A DNA stretch of 40,440 bases from Anaerophaga thermohalophila DSM 12881. Lineage in GTDB: Bacteria > Bacteroidota > Bacteroidia > Bacteroidales > Marinilabiliaceae. The stretch is from positions 1 to 40,440 of the forward strand of contig NZ_AEWI01000031.1 in assembly GCF_000191885.1 (NCBI RefSeq). Direction: 5' to 3'. A program made the translations under genes and the position numbers. Each line of letters starts with the position of its first letter. The first letter of the stretch is position 1. The notes under the pieces were generated by a model. It was given only the letters and a program-made list of their open reading frames with translations. It searched no databases and had not been told where the DNA came from. This document shows positions 33,365 through 40,440 of this stretch, in pieces.

Positions 33365-34255
33365 CTATTGTTTTTCAACAGCATACCAAAAATATTTGGC
33401 TTCCTGTTCCATTTTTGCAACCCAGTCCCATGGATTATCCCAATAAATTTCAACGGAGAATTCAAATCTTATCTGGTATTCGGGATCGTCTTCTATAAGC
33501 TGTGCATAAGTCTCATTACCTTCTCCATCAATAAATGTAAGCGAATTATCAGAAGGATTGCGCAACCAGGTTCCTCCGTCTTTAGGCATAAGCCGGTACT
33601 TGTAATTAAAGTCATATCCCCATTCATTGTGGGTAAACTCACCGTATTGTCCGTCTTCGCCAGAAGAATGAGTAAAGCTTCCATAACTGTTTCCATTCTC
33701 ATCTACGCCGTCGAAAGTAAAAGTAAATGTGTTATCATATTCGGCGGCTGATTCAGGCAAATAATCAGAGATGGTTCCTTCTTCAAAATAACCACCCCAT
33801 TCAGGATGATCTCCCATCACATCAATAATAATCCTGATATCATTAATGTCCCAACTTCCGCTCATTAACTCAGTAAAAGGATCCAACTTAATAGTCCATT
33901 CAAGAGGAGAACCATTTTCAGGAATCACTTGAATCGTCGCCGTTTTGTTCTCATTGTCAAAGTTCAACGATTCTCCTGTATTAACAGTCGCTTCAGCACC
34001 GTAAGATATTTCGAGAGATTTAATTTTGACATCAGACAAGGGGATACCGGCATTCATATTAAATGAGAATATTACTTCAGCCGTTTCTTCTGTCCTGGTT
34101 ATTTCAGCATCACCAATTTGCCCTTCAAAGGAAATATCTATAATATTTCGCTCTTTGTTCCAACTTCCATCTTCAATATCTTCCAATGGATCTTTTTGAC
34201 ACCCAAAGAGAATAAGAAAAAGAAAGCTGAATTCTAAATATATTAATGTTTTCAT
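33365..34255 (-). CDS. Probable surface glycan-binding lipoprotein (SusE/F position)
   Basis: 296 aa from the preferred ATG at 34255 (MKTLIYLEFSFLFLILFGCQKD, lipobox C19). A longer frame from 34372 would overlap the end of the SusD gene by about 92 bases and add 39 residues without signal-peptide character. The N-terminal domain (about 30-125) resembles a DUF5018-type Ig-like fold (DISFEGQIGDAEITRTEETAEVIFSFNMN). The C-terminal part is aromatic- and glycine-rich (WGGYFEEG, EWGYDFNYKYRL). Its place after SusD and before the glycosidases is that of the auxiliary glycan-binding protein of a PUL. No enzymatic motif. The name rests on context. Confidence 0.75.
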   Translation of the reverse strand: MKTLIYLEFSFLFLILFGCQKDPLEDIEDGSWNKERNIIDISFEGQIGDAEITRTEETAEVIFSFNMNAGIPLSDVKIKSLEISYGAEATVNTGESLNFDNENKTATIQVIPENGSPLEWTIKLDPFTELMSGSWDINDIRIIIDVMGDHPEWGGYFEEGTISDYLPESAAEYDNTFTFTFDGVDENGNSYGSFTHSSGEDGQYGEFTHNEWGYDFNYKYRLMPKDGGTWLRNPSDNSLTFIDGEGNETYAQLIEDDPEYQIRFEFSVEIYWDNPWDWVAKMEQEAKYFWYAVEKQ

Positions 34256-34280
34256 AATAGTAATATTTTTCCCGGTTAGA

Positions 34281-35783
34281 CTATTGAGAAATATTTGGAT
34301 TAAGATCAATTTCCCTCTGTGGAATGGGATAAAAAGTCGCAACTTCTTCGGAAATACCAGCCGAAATAGCATTGGGTACTTTGGTCAATACCGTTTTTGT
34401 TCTTCTTAGATCATACAGATATTGCCCTTCATAAGCAAACTCCCACGCGCGTTCCTGAATGACGGCTTCACGAAACTCTTCCAGACTCATCCCGGTAGGA
34501 GCATTACTTAATCCAGCTCTGTCCCTTATCCTATTCAACCATTCATATCCTTCAGATGTAGGACCAACAGCTTCAGCATAAGTCAGTGCTATATCTGAAA
34601 ATCTTATTAGATAAGGTTTTGCACTTGTCTTTTGACCCACGAAATAAGGATCAAGATATTTCACACAAAACAGGGAAGGTATTTTACCATCGACAACACT
34701 CCCTGTCACTTCTCCGGCATCATTGTAAATTTTATTATGTAAAAGCGCTGTCTTCCTTAGATCGTTATCGTCATAGGTATCAGCAAAAGAATCGTTAACA
34801 CGATAAACCTCCCATCCATTGGTTGTATAAACCAACGAACCATCGGGAAACATAAGATAGTAAGGCGCTCCATCTCCCCAAGGCAAAAACATTAATGGCG
34901 TTTTGGAATAATTTCCCTCATTCTGTCCGGTCCTGTCCTGGCTCAATATAAATATGTGTTCCGGCCCGTCAGGACTATCAACATCATAAATATTTAATAA
35001 ATCCGGGTCAAATGAATATTCATTCTGTTCATGCAAAACTTTTTCGGCGAAGAATGCAGCACTATCATACATTTGAGCAACATCTTTGGTCATATCGGAA
35101 TATTTCAATACGCCATTTTCCTTTGAAGAAGCCATCGTCAGATAAGCTTTTGCCAGGATTGACCAGGCAGCCGCTTTATCTAACCTTCCAACTCTTCGAT
35201 CAATTTCAAGCATTTCAGTTGCTTTTCTTAAATCTCCAATCATAAAATCATAAACTTCCTCCAAGGAACCTTCCAAGGATGGTGACGTTTGAGAAATGGT
35301 CTGCACCATCTCTCTCTGAACAGGCACAACGCCAAACACACGAATCAGATTAAAGTAACTCCAGGCCCTCAATGTATAAGCCTCTCCAAGTATTCGATTC
35401 TTTATTTCTTGGTCAAAAGATGCATCACTTACGTTATGCAGCACTGCATTTGCTCTGTTTATCGCTATATAGCAATACTTAAAGTAATTCATGAGTGTTT
35501 CATTGGTTGAACCGGCTGTCCAGCTGTTCATTTCCTGAGCATCAACACCTTCATCAGGTTTCAGATCAGTTGTCTGTGTTGGTAAATCACCAATACTAGT
35601 AATTCCACGCGTATATTCAATATAGGTAAGCGCGTTATAGGCATACCTCAAAGCGGATTCCGCATCAGCCTGTGTTTTATAAAAGTTATCATCTGAATAG
35701 AATCCGTATGGTTCTTCTGACAAGTCGCAGGAAAATGCAACTATACCCAGAATTGCTATTACATATATTATCTTACTTTTCAT
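34281..35783 (-). CDS. susD: SusD/RagB-type nutrient-binding lipoprotein
   Basis: The surface lipoprotein that captures glycans and closes over the SusC channel. 500 aa. The signal peptide ends AFSC with C19, then acidic DLSEEP, the export signal typical of surface lipoproteins. The N-terminal SusD-like domain has ADAESALRYAYNALTYIE; helical repeats follow, such as RANAVLHNVSDASFDQEIKNRILGEAYTLRAWSYFNLIRVFG (RAxxYFxLVRxFG-type); and C-terminal VIQERAWEFAYEGQYLYDLRRTKTVL with the family's ER-EfafEGqryyDLrR pattern. Encoded 255 bases after SusC, separated by a pair of 98-bp repeat pieces. Confidence 0.95.
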   Translation of the reverse strand: MKSKIIYVIAILGIVAFSCDLSEEPYGFYSDDNFYKTQADAESALRYAYNALTYIEYTRGITSIGDLPTQTTDLKPDEGVDAQEMNSWTAGSTNETLMNYFKYCYIAINRANAVLHNVSDASFDQEIKNRILGEAYTLRAWSYFNLIRVFGVVPVQREMVQTISQTSPSLEGSLEEVYDFMIGDLRKATEMLEIDRRVGRLDKAAAWSILAKAYLTMASSKENGVLKYSDMTKDVAQMYDSAAFFAEKVLHEQNEYSFDPDLLNIYDVDSPDGPEHIFILSQDRTGQNEGNYSKTPLMFLPWGDGAPYYLMFPDGSLVYTTNGWEVYRVNDSFADTYDDNDLRKTALLHNKIYNDAGEVTGSVVDGKIPSLFCVKYLDPYFVGQKTSAKPYLIRFSDIALTYAEAVGPTSEGYEWLNRIRDRAGLSNAPTGMSLEEFREAVIQERAWEFAYEGQYLYDLRRTKTVLTKVPNAISAGISEEVATFYPIPQREIDLNPNISQ

Positions 35784-35810
35784 TAGTATATAATTTACTT
35801 ATGTTATTTG

Positions 35811-35919
35811 TCTAATGGAATTCGCATGCAAGGATTTATACATATTCTTTTGTGGCAAACTTAGCCATGCTCGTTTCGTTAGCATAAAATTTATTTATCA
35901 AGGTTGAATGGAACTCTTC
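35811..35919 (-). repeat. Two partial 98-bp units in the susC-susD gap
   Basis: First piece 35811-35880 (GTCTAATGGAATTCGCATGC ... TGTGGCAAACTTAGCCATGCTCGTTTC), which keeps the hairpin core (TGGC-AAACTTA-GCCA); second piece 35881-35919 (AGCATAAAATTTATTTATC then AAGGTTGAATGGAACTC). The repeat lies in the intergenic part of the susCD transcript. Confidence 0.8.
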
Positions 35920-36037
35920 AGGGATAATCGGAACTTGTTTCACAAACTTTGTTTTTTACAATTACCAAAACTCCCCAAAAGTAACGGACTGTCCATTTAT
36001 GAAATGCTCTTCATAAGTGTTTCATAATTTGGTATTT

Positions 36038-39000
36038 CTAGAACGTAACATTAAGACCTAATGTCCAGTTTCTCAATCTTGGATAACCGCCCCAGTATAT
36101 ACCATCCATTCCAACTTCCGGATCATACCCGTCAAAATTGGTAAATGTATATAAATTGCTAACATTCAGATACAACTTTACCTTTTTGAAAAAACTGGCA
36201 GGGTTTGTATTGAAATTGTATCCGAAATTAACATTTTGAATTCTTAAAAAAGAACCGTCTTGTATAAACCAATCGGAAAGCAGATATTGACGTCCATTTC
36301 GTAAGCTTGGATAGTCGTTGGTTTGATTATCCAATGTCCATCTCAAAGGACGCACATTTGGTTCATCCATTCGGTTTTGGTACAAAATATCATTCCCGTA
36401 AACACCATTAAGGAAAACTGATAAGTCGAAGTTCTTATACCCCACATCAACTGCAAGACTGGCTGTAAAATCAGGGTTCGGATCACCAATAATAGTTCGG
36501 TCATCCACATCGATCACTCCGTCGTGATTTAAATCCACATATTTAAACTCGCCTGACTGAGCCATTTCCCCTGTGAGACCGGCTTCCAGGCCTTCGGCCT
36601 CACTTTGGATAATCCCGTCCGTCTTATAGCCGTAAAACACATTCCGGGGTTGTCCAACAGCCAGGATATTGGCGTTTTGTCGGAACTGCGTAAAGGAATA
36701 TCCGGTAAATTCATACTTCATCCCGGTTCGGTTATCAGTTTGTAGTCCGGAAGAAACAGCTTCGCCAAGACTCACCACCTCATTCTCGTTTTGTGAGAAA
36801 ACAAATGTAGATGCCAGATTCCAGTTAGCATTATGAATAATATCGGCTTCCATTGTTACTTCAAATCCTTTATTATCAATAGAACCATCATTGACCCACA
36901 TACGATCATAGCCCGAAGACAAGGAGAGGATTCTCTCTCGTAGCAAATCTGTGGTATGTTTGTTATACATATCGACGGTAAACCGTAATCTTCTATTTAA
37001 GAATGCCAAATCCAAACCAAGATTGAATTGCTCCGTTGTTTCCCATTTTAGGTCGAGATTAGGAATTCCGCCCCAAATTCTATAACGATCATCGGCACCA
37101 GAATAACCGACTACGTAACCAGGTCCAATAGCTGTACGCCAAGCACCGGCATCATAATAATTTTCAATTCCGTAACGGCTCAACGTCTGGTAAGGGGATA
37201 TTCCCTGATTACCGGAAATACCATAACTCACTCGTACTTTAAACTGGTCAAATACACCGAGACTCTGTACAAAAGGCTCGTTATGAGCTTTCCAACTCAG
37301 TGCTCCTGATGGGAAATTTGCCCATTTATTGTTTTCGCCAAACTTAGACGACCCATCAGCCCTGAAAGTAAATGTGGCCATATATTTATCCATCAATGAA
37401 TAATTAAGTCGACCGATATAGGACAACAACCTGGAATCGGAATAACTATTGGAATGAGTATTTTTCTCAGGATCACCGGCACCCATATTTTCATTCTGCA
37501 ATGCCTCGTTCACAAAATTATACGATCCCATATTTGTGGAACGTTGCATGCTATACTGGAAAGAATGACCAGCCATAGCTTTAAGCGCATGCACCTTACC
37601 AAAAGTCTTTTCAAAAGTCACATAGGTCTCTGTAAGAAAATCCTGTCCCATCCATTTATTCAAATAAGCAGCGCCATTGTTAAAATAGCCAGCTTCTGTA
37701 TATTTTTCAGGAAAGTACTGATCGGTTATTGAATTTCCATATTTGTAGTTTACCTGCGATTTAAGATTGAGGCTTTCTATAATCTGGTAATCCAACAAGT
37801 AAGAAGTAATATAATCCAAACCATTGTTCTCGTTTTTTACAAAATCCGTAATTGCCAGAGGATGTCCGAAATCGGTAACAGTAGTCTGATAATATTCTCC
37901 ATTTTCATCCCGAACAGGCCAAAGTGGATTTCTCCAATAAGCCAGCCCTCCATTATCATTTCTGAAATTTTTGGAGAAAATATTAGAAGTAACAATTTTT
38001 AGATTATCAAAAATCTGATGACTTACACCAAGATTAACAATCCCTTTTTGATAATCGTCTTCAATATAGACCCCTTTCTCTTCTACATAATTCAGGCTAA
38101 GATTAAATGAGGTTTTTTCATTTGCACTTTTTATTGAAACCGTACTGTTATTCGATATGGGCAGATCACGAAAAACAATCTCATCCCATTGTGTATTATA
38201 AGGCCAATCACCAGACTCAATTTCATGTATAGAGGGATAATAAACACCAACAGAATTTACTTCCCCGTCATAAATAATAGGCCGACCGGCATTCACCATT
38301 TCTTCGTTGGTCAATTTTGCCATCAATAACGGATCATTCCACTTATTCAATTTCGAGGTAAACTGAGAGATGCTGGTTTTTTGTGAAACATTGACTTCCG
38401 TAACACCTTCTTTAGCTTTTCCCGTGGTAATCATAATTACACCATTAGCACCTCTTGAGCCATAAATAGCGGAAGCCGAAGCATCCTTCAAAACCTCTAT
38501 TGATGCAATATCTTCAGGGTTAATCTGTTTTAAATCACCAGCATCCCCTAAAGGAAATCCATCCACAACAACCAATGGAGCATTTGAGCCTCTCAAAGAA
38601 CTACCTCCTCTGATACGTACGGTAGCTCCGGCACCCGGAGCCTGCGATGAATTTATCACCTGTAAACCTGCTGTGCGGCCCTGAAGAAGGCTTTCAACCG
38701 AATTGGCAGGAATATCCTTTATGGACTCAACCTCAACCGTGGCAACCGATCCTGTTAAATCACTTTTTTTAACGGATCCATAACCTACCACAACCACCTC
38801 ATCCAAGCCCATGATATCCTCTTCCAACGTTACATCAATCAGAGTTCTACCTTCAACCGGAACTTCTTTGGTAGCAAATCCGATAAATGAAAATCTCAAA
38901 ACAGATTCAGCGGCAGGATTTTCAAGTAGTAAAGAAAACTCTCCATTAACATCTGTAATGGTTCCGTTTTGGGTTCCTACTTCAACCACGTTTACGCCGG

Positions 39001-39130
39001 GGACGAATTCCCCAAAACTATCGGTTACTGTTCCTGTTATTTTCTGCCCCTGAGCAAAGGCCCCATGGGTACATATAGATAACAACAGAAAGATGTTCAT
39101 TGCATAGAGCACAAATGATCGCTTTTTCAT
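36038..39130 (-). CDS. susC: SusC/RagA-type TonB-dependent outer-membrane transporter
   Basis: The large beta-barrel channel that imports glycans bound by SusD, driven by TonB-ExbBD. 1030 aa. Signal peptide MKKRSFVLYAMNIFLLLSICTHGAFAQ, then a carboxypeptidase-D regulatory-like domain (about 30-115), the hallmark VVVGYGSVKKSDLTGSVATV near 115-135, a plug domain to about 245 (SVESLLQGRTAGLQVINSSQAPGAGATVRIRGGSSLRGSNAPLVVVDGFP), and a barrel ending in LRNWTLGLNVTF, with a C-terminal aromatic residue as in outer-membrane proteins. The N-terminal domain carries no anti-sigma-binding STN extension, so regulation by an ECF sigma factor is unlikely. That fits the AraC gene on the other side. Confidence 0.97.
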   Translation of the reverse strand: MKKRSFVLYAMNIFLLLSICTHGAFAQGQKITGTVTDSFGEFVPGVNVVEVGTQNGTITDVNGEFSLLLENPAAESVLRFSFIGFATKEVPVEGRTLIDVTLEEDIMGLDEVVVVGYGSVKKSDLTGSVATVEVESIKDIPANSVESLLQGRTAGLQVINSSQAPGAGATVRIRGGSSLRGSNAPLVVVDGFPLGDAGDLKQINPEDIASIEVLKDASASAIYGSRGANGVIMITTGKAKEGVTEVNVSQKTSISQFTSKLNKWNDPLLMAKLTNEEMVNAGRPIIYDGEVNSVGVYYPSIHEIESGDWPYNTQWDEIVFRDLPISNNSTVSIKSANEKTSFNLSLNYVEEKGVYIEDDYQKGIVNLGVSHQIFDNLKIVTSNIFSKNFRNDNGGLAYWRNPLWPVRDENGEYYQTTVTDFGHPLAITDFVKNENNGLDYITSYLLDYQIIESLNLKSQVNYKYGNSITDQYFPEKYTEAGYFNNGAAYLNKWMGQDFLTETYVTFEKTFGKVHALKAMAGHSFQYSMQRSTNMGSYNFVNEALQNENMGAGDPEKNTHSNSYSDSRLLSYIGRLNYSLMDKYMATFTFRADGSSKFGENNKWANFPSGALSWKAHNEPFVQSLGVFDQFKVRVSYGISGNQGISPYQTLSRYGIENYYDAGAWRTAIGPGYVVGYSGADDRYRIWGGIPNLDLKWETTEQFNLGLDLAFLNRRLRFTVDMYNKHTTDLLRERILSLSSGYDRMWVNDGSIDNKGFEVTMEADIIHNANWNLASTFVFSQNENEVVSLGEAVSSGLQTDNRTGMKYEFTGYSFTQFRQNANILAVGQPRNVFYGYKTDGIIQSEAEGLEAGLTGEMAQSGEFKYVDLNHDGVIDVDDRTIIGDPNPDFTASLAVDVGYKNFDLSVFLNGVYGNDILYQNRMDEPNVRPLRWTLDNQTNDYPSLRNGRQYLLSDWFIQDGSFLRIQNVNFGYNFNTNPASFFKKVKLYLNVSNLYTFTNFDGYDPEVGMDGIYWGGYPRLRNWTLGLNVTF

Positions 39131-39391
39131 AGACAGTAATTTTAAATTAATTTTAACATTACAAATGTATGCTTTAAGTGAACATCAATCTTTGCATTTA
39201 AGACTAAAAAAACATATTTTAATGAATATTTTCTTCATAATTAAAAACTTCATAAAAAAAATATTACATTAATCGCTTTATATCATTGCATTATTAAAAA
39301 TTTTAATGATTAAATAATGATACTATAATGAATTTTTTAATACATTTATGCCATATTTAATAGCATTAATCACAAATTAAACATTAAAAAA
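39131..39391. promoter_or_regulatory. Divergent susC / araC-type promoter region
   Basis: A 261-base, very A/T-rich gap. Besides the susC box, TACATTTA at 39341-39348 is a one-mismatch -7 box for the regulator. ATTAAAAATTTTAAT near 39292-39306 is a nearly perfect palindrome, and flanking ATTGCATTA / TAAATAATGA text extends it imperfectly. It is a candidate binding region for the AraC-type protein; no direct repeat pair could be pinned down. Confidence 0.45.
39162..39169 (-). promoter_or_regulatory. susC promoter, -7 box TACATTTG
   Basis: On the minus strand TACATTTG matches TAnnTTTG. A TTG at 39186-39188 is a candidate -33 element, about 16 bases upstream. Transcription would start near 39155, about 25 bases before the susC ATG. 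Confidence 0.55.
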
Positions 39392-40252
39392 ATGAAAAGA
39401 ATTGTTAGAGAAATAACACCAATTAACGAAGGAGATGTATTTGTGGTACTAAATCATCTTAAGGCAAAATTCGACTTTCCTGTTCATTATCATCCGGAAT
39501 ACGAAATAAACCTGGTACTCAACTCTACTGGGAAAAGAATAATCGGCGACTCTATAAAACCATTCTCAAATCCTGACATGGCACTTATAGGACCAAATAC
39601 CCCTCACGCATGGATAGGACATGAGTCGGAAGAGGTTCAGGTAATAACGATTCAATTTCATGAAGACTTTCTTTCGGCAAAAACACTCTCCAGAAATATA
39701 CTACATCCAATCAGAGATATGCTTCAAAAATCCAGGTTAGGAATTCATTTTTCTAAAGAAGCTACAATAAACATGATTCCAAGAATTAAGAAGCTAACTC
39801 AAGAAAGAGGATTTGATTCATTGCTGGATTTTTTGTCTATTCTCTACGACCTCTCAATTTCCAGAAATCAGTCATCTTTGTCATCTCCGAGCTATGTGGA
39901 TATTTACGATACATCGAAAAGTAAGCGAATTTCGATGGTTAATGATTACCTCTGCAAAAATCTGCATAATACAATAAAAATCGAAGATGTAGCCAACCTT
40001 GTCAATATGTCTTCCTCGGCTTTTAGCCATTTTTTTAAAAAAAGAACACAAAGAACTTTTTCAAATTATCTCTCGGATCTCCGGGTTGGCAATGCAGCAA
40101 AACTTCTCATCGAAACCGATAAAAACATTTCAGAAATCTGCTATGAAAGTGGTTTTAACAATTTATCAAATTTCAACAGAGTTTTTAAAAACCAGAAGGG
40201 TTGTACTCCCAAGGAGTTCAGAATGCAACAAAAGCTTATCACAAAGCACTAA
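39392..40252 (+). CDS. AraC-family transcriptional regulator with cupin-like sensor domain
   Basis: 286 aa. The N-terminal part (residues ~25-95) has a cupin-like FDFPVHYHPEYEINLVLNSTGKRIIGDS and LIGPNTPHAWIG, the type that binds sugar. The C-terminal AraC DNA-binding domain (about 190-282) has two helix-turn-helix motifs: IEDVANLVNMSSSAFSHFFKKRTQRTFSNYLSDLRV and LIETDKNISEICYESGFNNLSNFNRVFKNQKGCTPKEFR. Divergent from susC, across a 261-base region. Probably controls the PUL in response to the sugar or a breakdown product. ATG start. Confidence 0.93.
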   Translation: MKRIVREITPINEGDVFVVLNHLKAKFDFPVHYHPEYEINLVLNSTGKRIIGDSIKPFSNPDMALIGPNTPHAWIGHESEEVQVITIQFHEDFLSAKTLSRNILHPIRDMLQKSRLGIHFSKEATINMIPRIKKLTQERGFDSLLDFLSILYDLSISRNQSSLSSPSYVDIYDTSKSKRISMVNDYLCKNLHNTIKIEDVANLVNMSSSAFSHFFKKRTQRTFSNYLSDLRVGNAAKLLIETDKNISEICYESGFNNLSNFNRVFKNQKGCTPKEFRMQQKLITKH

Positions 40253-40387
40253 ATCTCTACGAAACTAAACTAAAGAATAATTGATAACTAATTTGCCGGT
40301 TAAATAATACTCATCTATATACTCGCAAGAATTTTTATAAGATGTGTGTCTTTTCAGAAAATTCCATTTACAAGGGTCCGAAAGCTT

Positions 40388-40408
40388 AACCCAACTTGCG
40401 GGGTTTTC
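40388..40408 (+). terminator. Weak hairpin downstream of the AraC-type gene
   Basis: AACCC (40388-40392) and GGGTT (40401-40405) are complementary around a loop of eight bases, with T's after it. It is short, but it is the only hairpin found between the AraC-type stop (40252) and the window end. The rest of 40253-40440 holds nothing recognised. Confidence 0.4.
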
Positions 40409-40440
40409 TATAAAAATGCAGCTATTTTAGGGTAAAAACA

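Overview
The window is chromosomal DNA from a member of the Bacteroidota. Evidence for this is a SusC/SusD pair, Bacteroidota-type promoter boxes (TAnnTTTG), a MurF-alanine racemase fusion, a TGS-domain nucleoside kinase, DUF1573 and DUF4369/thioredoxin lipoproteins, and very little Shine-Dalgarno signal. A member of the Bacteroidales/Marinilabiliales is plausible, but this is inference. No tRNA, rRNA, CRISPR array or prophage was seen.

Layout. Positions 1-25140 are housekeeping genes separated by long, repeat-rich gaps: uvrA, a nucleoside kinase, a small lipoprotein, DUF2752 and TM2 membrane proteins, lpd, a tlpA-like lipoprotein with meaB, a DUF1573 protein, an M20 peptidase, a Crp/Fnr regulator, a cysteine-rich mini-gene overlapping murF-alr, a 301-aa unknown protein with rsmI, a coiled-coil lipoprotein, yjjG and dnaB. 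Positions 25605-40252 form a polysaccharide utilization locus (PUL) read leftwards from 39130: SusC, SusD, a probable surface glycan-binding lipoprotein, two related clan GH-A-like glycosidases, a GH130 phosphorylase and a sodium:solute symporter. An AraC-type regulator is divergent from it. In the inferred pathway, SusCD and the lipoproteins capture glycan at the surface, the GH-A-like enzymes cut it, GH130 phosphorolyses the resulting (probably beta-mannosidic) oligosaccharides, and the symporter imports sugar.

The second GH-A-like gene is broken by a 1787-bp IS4-family element (29308-31094) with 9-bp target duplications. Removing the element and one duplication restores the reading frame exactly. 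The IS transposase itself carries a 93-bp in-frame insertion of a short repeat that is scattered through the window.

The most unusual content is non-coding. A dispersed unit of about 98 bp, with a hairpin core, occurs about ten times, whole or in parts, alone or in tandem. A block of about 300 bp (CATTCTGAG-type hairpins plus hexamer arrays) is nested inside one unit, and this composite, with a 9-bp-period array, occurs twice in inverted orientation (1-446 and 12336-12772). The pair brackets about 11.9 kb of genes. An apparently unoccupied version of the composite lies at 21378-21692.
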